A stretch of DNA of 15,188 bases from Peptostreptococcaceae bacterium oral taxon 113 str. W5053 (GCA_000467935.1 KI259777.1:1-15188), one strand, 5' to 3'; numbered from the stretch's first letter, positions 1 to 6,324 are shown. The notes: a model not told the origin generated them from the sequence alone. Program-made: numbers and translations.

Positions 1-44
1 AGGTTTATTATTCAGTAGAGTTGCATTTGACTTGACAATTCAAG

Positions 45-251
45 TGCTCAAAATTAGAAAGAAAGGACATGAAAAAAGAAAAATACAAAAGCAATCAAAC
101 AGTTGCAAAACATAAAGAAACTGTATCGGAAATATAGAAGTGAACAGAAATCTTGAGCTAAGTTAGAACGGCTGACTGTAGAAAAAAACACTGTAAAAAT
201 GGTATAATATGACAAATATTTAGAGAGAAAAATCGAATTTAGGAGGTAATA
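45..251 (+). repeat. Promoter-bearing intergenic repeat, copy A
   Basis: First of three imperfect copies of a roughly 200-bp sequence. It opens with TGCTCAAAATTAGAAAGAAA and runs through a core near 124-226. It ends in an extended -10 promoter (TGG then TATAAT, 203-208) and a strong AGGAGG Shine-Dalgarno (241-246). Copies B (1453-1657) and C (1975-2260) align along almost its whole length. No good -35 hexamer sits 17 nt upstream, so promoter activity would rely on the TGN-extended -10. The Shine-Dalgarno here drives only an 11-codon ORF before the real gene at 314. Confidence 0.85.
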
Positions 252-287
252 ATGAATAAGATGACTTGTGACTGTATGAAGGCATAG
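252..287 (+). other. 11-codon ORF directly after repeat A
   Basis: ATG at 252 sits 5 nt behind a perfect AGGAGG and encodes MNKMTCDCMKA before a TAG stop. In repeat copy B the equivalent position starts a 76-aa protein. The peptide may therefore be a leader or the stub left after a cargo gene was lost. It is Cys-containing and resembles nothing I recognise. Whether it is translated is unknown, although its ribosome-binding site is better than that of the following gene. Confidence 0.3.
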
Positions 288-313
288 CTTGTAATTAAAT
301 AAAGGTGATAGGT

Positions 314-862
314 ATGGAAAAATATGAATTTACAGCAACAACCGCAAAATCAGATATTATTATTGGTTTAATTTCTCCTATGATAATAATGTTTCCTATA
401 TTGGGAATACAGTTAGCTTTTTTTTATTTAAGACTTAATGATTTTTTTAAATCATATCCAGTGTTTCTTTATTTGCTTGTGTTCGTATCTCTTGGTGGTA
501 GTGTTATTTTAGTTAAAAAAATACAAAAAAACTTAGTGAAGAATTATGTTGCAGAACTTTATGGAAAGAATATTAGAATTTGGGGTAATGGGGAGGAAGT
601 TATATCTGGAGTAGTTTCATTTTGTAAGATAAATCATAAAAAACATAAAATGGGGGCGAGAGCTTTAAGTGTAGACATATATACCGATACCGACAAAATA
701 AAATTTCGAGTTCGGGCTAAAGAATATAAAAAAATTACAGTTTCTTCTGCTTGCAATCCTCTTGGAACAAGTGAGCTGTCTGATATAAAAACTTTATTAT
801 CTTTGGGCAGAAAAATAAAAAATACTCTCAAGGAACAAAAGAAAAGAATAATTGGTATATAA
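314..862 (+). CDS. Two-TM membrane protein of unknown function
   Basis: Predicted 182-aa membrane protein whose function I do not recognise. Two hydrophobic segments (about residues 15-40 and 48-67, joined by a short loop) are followed by a basic soluble region of about 110 residues, rich in Lys and beta-type segments. The pattern of two TM helices then a small cytoplasmic beta domain is seen in many Firmicutes proteins with PH-like domains; that assignment is only inferred. I chose ATG 314 over GTG 305 because AAAGGTG at 301-307 is well spaced for 314 and overlaps 305. Transcription most likely starts in the repeat just upstream (TATAAT, 203-208). The gene is AT-rich and lies in the accessory array, next to a broken VOC gene. 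Confidence 0.7.
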   Translation: MEKYEFTATTAKSDIIIGLISPMIIMFPILGIQLAFFYLRLNDFFKSYPVFLYLLVFVSLGGSVILVKKIQKNLVKNYVAELYGKNIRIWGNGEEVISGVVSFCKINHKKHKMGARALSVDIYTDTDKIKFRVRAKEYKKITVSSACNPLGTSELSDIKTLLSLGRKIKNTLKEQKKRIIGI

Positions 863-958
863 CGAAAGAATTGTTTTTGATATAAAAATGCTATGACGTG
901 TAGATGACGTAGATAGGAAAATTCGAATTTAATTTTTATTTGAGGAGGAACATATAAA

Positions 959-1344
959 ATGGTGGGAAGAATATATTCTGTTGGATTAACTGTTTCAGAT
1001 GTAGAGAAGTCAGTTGCTTTCTATAGAGATATACTTGGACTTGAATTTTAAGGAGAAATTTGAATGGTTCTAAAAATGTTGAAGTACCGCTTGTTGAACT
1101 AATTCAGTTTGTAGATCATGCAGTAAATAAAGCTCAGTCAGATTTGTTTACTACATCTGTTTTGGAATTATGTTTTTATACGGATGATATTGATGCGATT
1201 TATAAAAATCTTATTGAAAAAAATATAGGGTGTTTATCTGAATTCCAGTATTTCGATTTTAGCTCACAGGGATTTGGTAAAAGTAAAGCATTCTATTTTA
1301 AAGATCCTGACGGAATTATACTTGAGATGATGCAGCCTCTATAA
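959..1344 (+). pseudogene. VOC (glyoxalase/bleomycin-resistance) family gene, internally deleted
   Basis: Residues from ATG 959 (SD GAGGAGG) read as a typical VOC N-terminus, with GLTVSDVEKSVAFYRDILGLEF, ending at a TAA at 1049-1051. The downstream part is in another frame (from about 1060): LNGS, VELIQF, ELCFYTDDIDAIYKNL, and the C-terminal signature FKDPDGIILEMMQ. In intact relatives about 20-30 residues lie between GLEF and the LNGS segment. These are missing here, so a deletion plus frameshift has broken the gene. The intact family folds from paired beta-alpha-beta-beta-beta modules and binds a metal for isomerase, dioxygenase or antibiotic-binding functions. The downstream ORF could start weakly at TTG 1060 but would lack the first half-module. 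The break could be an assembly error, but a deletion is more likely because sequence as well as frame is lost. Confidence 0.8.
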
Positions 1345-1419
1345 GATGCTAAATAAAGGAAAATCCAGGTTTGCTGAACAGAACATAATGAAATGAAAAC
1401 TATAATATAGGAACTTTAG

Positions 1420-1450
1420 AAACAGTAAATCAAAGGTTTACTGTTTTTTA
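1420..1450 (+). terminator. Rho-independent terminator after the VOC remnant
   Basis: Stem AAACAGTAAA (1420-1429) pairs with TTTACTGTTT (1437-1446) around a 7-nt loop, followed by a T-rich tail. A near-identical hairpin lies at 1942-1973. Both sit 2-3 nt before a repeat copy, so terminator and promoter repeat form one insulated boundary. Confidence 0.75.
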
Positions 1451-1452
1451 TT

Positions 1453-1657
1453 TGCTCAAAATTAGAAAGAAAGGACAGGAAAAATAAAAAATACAGAAAA
1501 AATCAAATCGGTACAAAACATAAAGAAACTGTACTGGAAATATAGAAGTGAACAGAAATCTTGAAGTAAGTTCAGAAATCTGACAGTGGAAAGAGTACCT
1601 TAAAAATGGTATACTATGACAAAGATTTAGTAAAAAAATTAAATTTAGGAGGAAACG
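1453..1657 (+). repeat. Promoter-bearing intergenic repeat, copy B
   Basis: Second copy of the repeat seen at 45-251. The first 25 bases (TGCTCAAAATTAGAAAGAAA and on) are almost identical to copy A. The core at 1534-1640 keeps GGAAATATAGAAGTGAACAG and the extended -10 (TGG then TATACT, 1610-1615). It ends with AGGAGG (1647-1652) placed 5 nt before the ATG of the 76-aa ORF. This is the copy in which repeat and cargo gene are most cleanly coupled. Confidence 0.85.
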
Positions 1658-1888
1658 ATGAGTAAAAAAAGAGATTGGTTTGGCATTCTATTCGGTGCTA
1701 TATGGTTTTTAGCGTCACTGCTTGTTTTGGTTCTTAGTATGACCGGAAGTCTTAAGGGTTCAATACCTGTCCCAAGAGTACTTCTTATAGTATATGACAA
1801 GCTCGGAATTGTCCCCGGAGCTATCGTTCAAATGATATTGAGTGCTTTATTGTTTATTTTCAGTGTTAGGAAAAAGGAAAATAAATAA
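1658..1888 (+). CDS. Small two-TM protein (76 aa)
   Basis: Predicted 76-aa membrane protein with a basic N-terminus (MSKKRDW), a hydrophobic segment at about residues 8-29, a short loop with GSLKGSIPVPR, and a second hydrophobic segment at about 50-70 ending in a positively charged tail (RKKENK). Both charged ends probably face the cytoplasm. I do not recognise the family; short two-helix proteins of this kind are often left as hypothetical. The ORF begins 5 nt after the AGGAGG that closes repeat copy B and is followed 53 nt later by a hairpin terminator. It is therefore a self-contained one-gene transcription unit, the simplest repeat-gene-terminator module in the array. Confidence 0.7.
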   Translation: MSKKRDWFGILFGAIWFLASLLVLVLSMTGSLKGSIPVPRVLLIVYDKLGIVPGAIVQMILSALLFIFSVRKKENK

Positions 1889-1941
1889 TCTTTTGCTAAA
1901 TTAAAACAGTTAAACAATATCAACAAAAAGCTAACTCAAAG

Positions 1942-1973
1942 AACAGTAAATCAAATCGGTTTGCTGTTTTTTA
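1942..1973 (+). terminator. Rho-independent terminator after the 76-aa gene
   Basis: Stem AACAGTAAA (1942-1950) pairs with TTTGCTGTT (1960-1968, one T-G wobble), followed by a T-rich tail. It is homologous to the terminator at 1420-1450 and immediately precedes repeat copy C. Confidence 0.75.
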
Positions 1974-1974
1974 T

Positions 1975-2260
1975 TGCTCAAGATTAAGAAGAAAGGACAG
2001 AAAAAATAAAAAATGCAGAAGAAATCAAACCGTTGCAAAAAAAGAAATTGTTAAGCGAACAGAAATTACAGGAGAGAAAAAAGAGAGGTGGTCGAATGTG
2101 TGAAAAGGGAGCGGTTTTTAAAAGAATATTTAGGAGAAGGTAATATTTACACTTTATCGGAAATATAGGAATGAACAGAAGTCTTGAGATAAGTTAGGAA
2201 GTCTGACAGTGGAAGAAACGCCTTAAAAAATGGTATAATATAGACGAATATTGAGAGAGG
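1975..2260 (+). repeat. Promoter-bearing repeat, copy C, split by about 100 bp
   Basis: Third copy of the array repeat. The 5' half (1975-2052) matches copies A and B. The 3' half resumes at about 2154 with ATCGGAAATATAGGAATGAA and continues to the extended -10 (TGG then TATAAT, 2234-2239). Between the halves lie about 100 extra bases, including AGAGAGGTGG and the start of a short ORF. Either a small cargo was inserted in the repeat, or two repeats flank a nearly deleted cargo gene. Confidence 0.8.
2100..2168 (+). pseudogene. Possible 5' stub of a lost cargo gene inside repeat C
   Basis: A GTG at 2100 (or ATG 2096 in another frame, giving only 15 codons) follows AGAGAGGTGG. It reads MKRERFLKEYLGEGNIYTLSEI before TAG at 2166-2168. 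The residues look like a genuine amphipathic protein N-terminus. The reading frame runs into the resumed repeat sequence, as if the rest of the gene had been deleted by recombination between repeat copies. No family is recognisable from 22 residues. Confidence 0.25.
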
Positions 2261-2305
2261 TAAATTTGAAGTTGTAGATGAAATTGATTTGGAAGAGGGA
2301 TGAGA

Positions 2306-2992
2306 ATGACACTGGAAGAGAAAGTATTTGAACGGAAACGTTTTATTTTCGAGAAGCTGGTGAAATACGGATTTCAAAAGAAAGCTGAAGGGTATTTATA
2401 TGAAACTGATTTTATGAAGGGGGATTTTCATGTGGTAATTACAGTTTCTCAGAAGGGTATGATAACCGGTAAAGTGATAGATGTAATGAATGAAGAAGAA
2501 TATAATCAGCTGCATATGGAGAATTTAAATGGTGCTTATATTGGAAGTGTAAGAAAAGAGTATGAGAAGTTACTCAATGAGATAGCAGATGCTTGCTGTA
2601 CTACTGTGTTGTTTGCCTTCGATCAGGCGAATCGAATTACTGAAATGATATTGGAAAAATATGATGTTCGTCCTGATTTTCCATGGGAGCAAACTCAGTA
2701 CCAAAGCTATGGAACATTTCGTCATGTAGATTCTGGAAAATGGTTTGCCTTAATTATGAATATTAAGTGGGATGCATTACTTAAAGATAAAAATAAAAAC
2801 ACTGTAGACGTTCTTAACCTTAAAATTAATTCACAAGAGAGTGAAAACCTAACTGCAATTAAAGGAATTTATCTCGGATATCATATGAATCACAAGAATT
2901 GGATTTCGGTTGTTTTAAATGAAACTTTATCTGATAATGAAGTACTGAAATTGATAGACAACAGTTTTTCTTTAACTGGACTGAATAATTAA
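2306..2992 (+). CDS. MmcQ/YjbR-like domain protein
   Basis: Protein of 228 residues. The C-terminal half (about residues 125-225) resembles the MmcQ/YjbR family: FPWEQ, then YGTFRHVDSGKWFALIMNI, a VLNLKI segment, and the closing GYHMNHKNWISVVLNETLSDNEVLKLIDNSF. Family members adopt a CyaY-like fold and are annotated as putative DNA-binding proteins, but no biochemical role is firmly established. The N-terminal half (EEKVFERKRFIFEKLVKYGFQ onwards) is an additional domain often found joined to YjbR in Clostridia. I chose ATG 2306 because AGAGGG at 2294-2299 leaves 6 nt to it and none to ATG 2300. The promoter is in repeat copy C; the GNAT gene follows after 42 nt and may be co-transcribed. Confidence 0.8.
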   Translation: MTLEEKVFERKRFIFEKLVKYGFQKKAEGYLYETDFMKGDFHVVITVSQKGMITGKVIDVMNEEEYNQLHMENLNGAYIGSVRKEYEKLLNEIADACCTTVLFAFDQANRITEMILEKYDVRPDFPWEQTQYQSYGTFRHVDSGKWFALIMNIKWDALLKDKNKNTVDVLNLKINSQESENLTAIKGIYLGYHMNHKNWISVVLNETLSDNEVLKLIDNSFSLTGLNN

Positions 2993-3034
2993 ATTTTTGA
3001 ATAATGACAAATTAGAATTTGCGAGGGAGCGAAT

Positions 3035-3472
3035 ATGACTATCAGAAAAATGACAATAGATGACTACGAGGGTGTCTATACTCTTTGGATGTCGTGTGCG
3101 GGCATGGGGCTCAATAATCTTGACGACTCTAAGGAAGGAATCCAAAAGTTTCTGTTACGAAATCCTGAGACATGTTATATAGCCGAGGGCGAAGAAGTTT
3201 TAGGTGTAATCATGGTTGGAAATGATGGTCGCAGAGGATATATTTACCATACTTCTGTTCATCCAGAACATAGACATCAAAAAATTGGAGCCAAATTAGT
3301 GGAAGCAGCTATGATTGCGTTGGCGGAGCAGGGAATTAACAAAGTTGCCTTGGTAGTATTCGACAGAAATGAAACCGGCAATGCTTTTTGGGAGAAGCAA
3401 GGCTTCACTGTAAGGCACGATTTGATTTATAGAAACAAGGCACTTGTGGACATTCAAAGAATTGATACATAG
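3035..3472 (+). CDS. GNAT family N-acetyltransferase
   Basis: Protein of 145 residues with the full GNAT layout. It has an N-terminal strand and helix (MTIRKMTIDDYEGVYTLW), motif D/A strands YIAEGEEVLGVIMVG and GYIYHTSVHPEHRHQKIGAKLVEAA, and motif B (ALVVFDRNETGNAFWEKQGFTVRHDLIYRNK). The acetyl-CoA pyrophosphate loop is the QKIGAK stretch, a Q/RxxGxG/A variant. Such enzymes move an acetyl group from acetyl-CoA to an amine on a small molecule or protein; the substrate cannot be read from sequence. The start at ATG 3035 follows GAGGGAG. The gene lies 42 nt behind the YjbR gene with no terminator seen between them, so the two probably share a transcript from repeat copy C. Confidence 0.9.
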   Translation: MTIRKMTIDDYEGVYTLWMSCAGMGLNNLDDSKEGIQKFLLRNPETCYIAEGEEVLGVIMVGNDGRRGYIYHTSVHPEHRHQKIGAKLVEAAMIALAEQGINKVALVVFDRNETGNAFWEKQGFTVRHDLIYRNKALVDIQRIDT

Positions 3473-3552
3473 ATTTCAGTTTATCGAATAGAATATAACT
3501 AAATAAGAAGCTGTAACATAGCCATTCAAGAAGCGGTAAATCTCATGATATG

Positions 3553-3591
3553 TACCCTCTTTACCGGACAATCAGTAAGGAGGGTATTTTT
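3553..3591 (+). promoter_or_regulatory. Hairpin hiding the transposase Shine-Dalgarno
   Basis: TACCCTCTTT (3553-3562) pairs with AAGGAGGGTA (3577-3586) through ten base pairs including one G-U, with a 14-nt loop. The AGGAGG of the transposase start is entirely within the 3' arm, and five T residues follow before the ATG at 3592. Transcripts entering from outside would have the ribosome-binding site masked or would terminate here. That arrangement is known to restrain transposase expression in several IS elements. Confidence 0.6.
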
Positions 3592-3930
3592 ATGAAATAT
3601 AGTTATGAATTCAAAAAAGAATGTGTTCAATTGTATCGCTTAGGAAAGTGGGCAGATACTCCGGAAAGAATTAGAGATAAACAATTCCATGATATGATAA
3701 TAATTTAGTCTAGACTAGAAAATTTACACGGTCCGGAGGTGCTAAAACGTAATTCTAATAGAGTCTGGATTACCGATGAAAAACTTGAACTAATATCTAA
3801 AATAATGGCAGGAAAATCTGTTAGATCAATTGCAGTAGATGAATATATAGATTATTATAAGAATGAGAGGATTCAGGAAAAAACAAAATGGATGCCTCCT
3901 GTTAAATACAGGGAAGCCTCCATGGCATAA
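3592..3930 (+). pseudogene. IS3-family transposase, orfA-orfB deletion fusion with nonsense codon
   Basis: Reading from ATG 3592 gives MKYSYEFKKECVQLYRLGKW, the typical start of an IS150-type OrfA helix-turn-helix protein, up to an in-frame TAG at 3706-3708. The same frame continues with LKRNSNRVWITDEKLELISKIMAGKSVRSIAVD, still OrfA. It then switches at about 3838-3850 into EYIDYYKNERIQ and PPVKYREASMA, the C-terminal tail of the OrfB DDE integrase, ending at TAA 3928-3930. The catalytic DDE core is absent, so no active transposase can be made. The deletion kept the frame across the junction; the nonsense codon is a second, independent lesion. Confidence 0.85.
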
Positions 3931-3941
3931 ACTATTTAATA

Positions 3942-4493
3942 TTGTGTCCAGTTTTTGGGGGACACATCAATGATTACACCGACTTTCTTATCGGAGCAAA
4001 AAAAGATGCCGCCAAGCATCCTCATTATGATGCTCGTTATTGGGAGAACGGATTTCCGCCGGAAGATGTCGGTGTGTGCACCGACACGGTGTGGCGAGCT
4101 TTTCGTGAAGCGGGCTATGACTTATCTCTTATGGTGGACAAGGATATTGAGTGTTCTTTGGAAAGTTATCCCCACGTGGAACATCGGGATAAAAATATCG
4201 ACTTTCGTCGAGTAAAAAACTTAAGAATCTTTTTTGAACGTTATGGAGTGAAATTAACCACGGATATTGACGATATTGAGGCTTGGCAGCCCGGAGATAT
4301 CGTCATCTTCGGAAAGGATGATCATATCGGTATCGTCTCCGATTTTCGTAATGATAAAGGTCAAGTTTTTCTTATTCATAATGCGGGACAATATAATCGG
4401 GACGAAGACTATTTTAAACGGCGAAAACCGGTGACTCATTATCGCTTTGACGCTTCCAAGGTGCCGGAAGAGGTTTTGGTGCCTTGGATTTAA
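3942..4493 (+). CDS. DUF1287 protein, 5'-truncated by the IS remnant
   Basis: The conserved DUF1287 domain is present almost from its beginning. It shows DYTDFLIGAKKDAAKH, then GVCTDTVWRAFREAGYDL with the putative nucleophile Cys (residue 46 from TTG 3942). NIDFRRVKNLRIFFERYG, QPGDIVIFGKDDHIGIVSD (His 128) and LIHNAG (His 146) follow. The fold belongs to the NlpC/P60-like cysteine peptidase/amidase group, and family members usually have an N-terminal signal or membrane segment. Here that part is missing: the first residues (CPVFGG) are encoded by the IS right inverted repeat, and no in-frame ATG precedes Met 64. TTG 3942 is the only upstream start and has no Shine-Dalgarno. The product, if made, would stay cytoplasmic, so the gene is probably inactive. 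Confidence 0.8.
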   Translation: MCPVFGGHINDYTDFLIGAKKDAAKHPHYDARYWENGFPPEDVGVCTDTVWRAFREAGYDLSLMVDKDIECSLESYPHVEHRDKNIDFRRVKNLRIFFERYGVKLTTDIDDIEAWQPGDIVIFGKDDHIGIVSDFRNDKGQVFLIHNAGQYNRDEDYFKRRKPVTHYRFDASKVPEEVLVPWI

Positions 4494-4595
4494 AAAGAAG
4501 AGAGTATTAAAAAGTTGTAGCTAAAAAACAACTTTAAGGGGGCATCTTCGTAAAAAGAGAAGCGGTATTATTATTTTTTAATATTTAAAAAAGGG

Positions 4596-4656
4596 AAAAA
4601 AGCGAAGAGTTTGAACGAAAAAATTTTTTAAATCGGTTTGGAGTCCTCGCTTTTTT
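4596..4656 (-). terminator. Possible terminator of the rnhA-mscL-nudix operon
   Basis: AAAAAAGCGA (4596-4605) and TCGCTTTTTT (4647-4656) are exact inverted repeats 41 nt apart, one arm lying within the last codons of the Nudix gene. On the minus strand the distal arm ends in a T run. The long loop makes this a weak call. A second small hairpin (4511-4535, AAAGTTGT/ACAACTTT) lacks a T tail. Confidence 0.35.
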
Positions 4657-5251
4657 CTTTGATTTGTTTTATAAATTGTCGTACTATAGCGGCGGTCATG
4701 CCCCAAACGACTTTGTCTTCATAATAATAGAAATAGGTGTCATAATCCCCTCGCCAAAAAGGATATTTTTTCCCTCCGGGAACCGAATCGTAGGGGAAAT
4801 TTTTCGCTCGAACCAGTTCCACTTGTTCATGATAGACCTTGGGTTTTTCATGGAGGAAAAATTTCAACGGGATGCCGAAAAAGAAATCCACCTCATCGTT
4901 AGGTGTTAAATCGGAAAGATTTTTTTCTTTTAGTTCCCCTAAAAAGACATGAATCATCATCCCGGAGAAAGTTAAGATATAGTCCAATTCTCCAAGAATT
5001 TGGAAATCTTCTTTGGCAAGAGAGGCTTCTTCGCAAGCTTCACGTATGATTGCTTCCAAAGGCGTTTCCCCTGTATCTACATGGCCTCCGATAAAAGAAG
5101 AATCGCCGCCTTGAATCACACGGGATGAACGGCGTTCAAAAATAATTTCACGATCCGAACTTTCCGAGGTCAAAAGAAGCAGAACGGCGGCTTCCTTTTT
5201 CATCAAGATAGGCTTCGGAAAGTGATTTTTAAAAATCTGTTGTAAATTCAT
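4628..5251 (-). CDS. NudL-like Nudix hydrolase (putative CoA pyrophosphatase)
   Basis: Protein of 207 residues. The Nudix box lies at residues 56-78: G56-x5-E62 followed by R70-E71-x2-E74-E75, where the glutamates bind the catalytic metal. The Gly normally following EEx is Ser here (EEASL). Upstream is AAVLLLLT and ERRSSRVIQGGDSSFIGGHVD. The C-terminus has WGMTAAIVRQF, matching the WGxTA motif of the CoA pyrophosphatase (NudL) branch, which splits CoA into 3',5'-ADP and 4'-phosphopantetheine. The start codon abuts the mscL stop (TAA then ATG), so it is the last gene of the operon and probably translationally coupled. No clear ribosome-binding site was seen. Exact substrate is inferred from family resemblance only. 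Confidence 0.85.
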   Translation of the reverse strand: MNLQQIFKNHFPKPILMKKEAAVLLLLTSESSDREIIFERRSSRVIQGGDSSFIGGHVDTGETPLEAIIREACEEASLAKEDFQILGELDYILTFSGMMIHVFLGELKEKNLSDLTPNDEVDFFFGIPLKFFLHEKPKVYHEQVELVRAKNFPYDSVPGGKKYPFWRGDYDTYFYYYEDKVVWGMTAAIVRQFIKQIKEKSEDSKPI

Positions 5252-5689
5252 TTATTTAGCCAATTCACTGGTACAATGAGGACAACGGGAAGCTTCCAAA
5301 GCAATTTCGGATTTACAGAAAGGACATTCCTTGGTGGTTATTTCCGCTTCTTTTACTTCTTTTTTTCTTATTTTGTTGACGGAACGCACAAAAAGGAAGA
5401 TGATAAAAGCAATTAAAAGGAAATTAATGATTGCATTGACAAACACACCGTATTTAATAACAGGGGCACCGGCTTCCGTTGCAGCGGTAAGTGAAACATA
5501 GTCTTTCCCGTCCAAAGCAATGAAAAATTCGGAAAAATTTAATCCGCCGATCAGTTTACCGATGGCAGGCATAAAAACATCATTCACTAACGAATGGACA
5601 ATAGCGGAAAAAGCACTGCCCATAATTAAGCCGATGGCCATATCCAATACATTGCCTCGTTTAATGAATTCTTTAAATTCTTTAATCAT
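5252..5689 (-). CDS. mscL: Large-conductance mechanosensitive channel MscL with zinc ribbon
   Basis: Protein of 145 residues. The MscL core is clear: MIKEFKEFIKRGNVLDMAIGLIMGSAFSAIV (N-terminal amphipathic helix and TM1, residues 1-40), FMPAIGKLIGG, a periplasmic loop (50-76), and TM2 (77-103, KYGVFVNAIINFLLIAFIIFLFV). MscL pentamers open under membrane tension and release solutes during hypo-osmotic shock. After TM2 the usual cytoplasmic helix is replaced or extended by CPFC (122-125) and CPHC (136-139), a four-Cys zinc ribbon. The start follows AAGGAG with good spacing, 14 nt after the RNase H stop, and the stop touches the Nudix start. Confidence 0.95.
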   Translation of the reverse strand: MIKEFKEFIKRGNVLDMAIGLIMGSAFSAIVHSLVNDVFMPAIGKLIGGLNFSEFFIALDGKDYVSLTAATEAGAPVIKYGVFVNAIINFLLIAFIIFLFVRSVNKIRKKEVKEAEITTKECPFCKSEIALEASRCPHCTSELAK

Positions 5690-5703
5690 AGGTTCTACAC
5701 TCC

Positions 5704-6324
5704 TTATTTAATATTTAATTCGGCTTTAGCAAGAATATCCGCCCGTTCGTTTAGCGGATCTCCGGTATGAGCCATAACTTTGTGAAAATGAATTTGAAGA
5801 TGTTCTTCACATTGTTTCACATAGTCTCGATAGCTTTTGGTCAGTTCCCGATTGGTTTTCCATCGTCCCTTTGCCCATTCCTCAATCCCTTTATAATCAT
5901 AATACAGATGTAAGTTTTTTTTATTTTCGGAAAGAGCCAATTTCATGGCAAACATGGCGCCGAAAAGTTCCCCGGCCACATTTCGAAGACCGGCATCTTC
6001 ATTGTGATCGAAACGTTTGGAAAATTCTCGAGTTCCCTTGTCGGTTAAAATCACCGCCCCATAGGAAAAAGCCATCTCGGCTAAGAGAAAACTGCCGTCT
6101 ACATAGGCAATCATATCTTCCGAAGAAATCGGTCGTCGTTCATTTTTTGAAGAGACCGACTTCGTGACAGAGTCTTCAAAAATAAAACTTTGCGCTTCGG
6201 CAAGGGAAGAAAATTTTTTGTATTGGGCGTTGGGAAAACCACGAATCTGCCTTTCGCAATCTTCCCAAGAAAAATAAATTCCCGGCGTCCGTCCTTTACG
6301 CACGGCATAAAATTTTGTTCCCAT
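5704..6324 (-). CDS. rnhA: Ribonuclease HI with N-terminal hybrid-binding domain
   Basis: Protein of 206 residues. Residues 3-48 form the RNase H1 N-terminal (viroplasmin-like) domain that grips RNA-DNA hybrids (KFYAVRKGRTPGIYFSWEDCERQIRGFPNAQYKKF). After a linker comes the nuclease domain, with the four catalytic acids D76 (AYVDGSF), E119 (AGELFGA), D143 (YYDYKGIEEW) and D196 (NERADILAKA), and the mobile His 186 (AHTGD). It cuts the RNA strand of hybrids such as R-loops and primers, using Mg. I prefer ATG 6324 to ATG 6330 because AAAGGA leaves 8 nt to the former and only 2 nt to the latter. It is the first gene of the operon with mscL and the Nudix gene, divergent from the arsR-cadA unit. 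Confidence 0.93.
   Translation of the reverse strand: MGTKFYAVRKGRTPGIYFSWEDCERQIRGFPNAQYKKFSSLAEAQSFIFEDSVTKSVSSKNERRPISSEDMIAYVDGSFLLAEMAFSYGAVILTDKGTREFSKRFDHNEDAGLRNVAGELFGAMFAMKLALSENKKNLHLYYDYKGIEEWAKGRWKTNRELTKSYRDYVKQCEEHLQIHFHKVMAHTGDPLNERADILAKAELNIK

Larger units (their letters stand above)
3551..3964 (+). mobile_element. Internally deleted IS3-family (IS150-like) element
   Basis: A 414-bp mini-element. The left end TGTACCCTCTTTACCGGACA (3551-3570) and the inverted right end at 3945-3964 (reverse complement TGTCCCCCAAAAACTGGACA) match at 13 of 20 positions and both finish in GGACA. Inside is a transposase reading frame that joins the start of orfA to the last residues of orfB. More than 1 kb expected in between is missing. 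No clear 3-4 bp target duplication is visible (ATA on the left, CAT on the right), so the flanks may have rearranged. The element could be moved only by a transposase supplied elsewhere. Confidence 0.75.

Noticed and set aside
45..2260. Integron attC sites in the repeats
   Set aside because: No paired RYYYAAC/GTTRRRY core sites or attC-like folded arms could be found, and no integrase is in the window.
3546..3969. Target-site duplication of the IS3-like remnant
   Set aside because: The bases outside the two ends (ATA left, CAT right) do not match.
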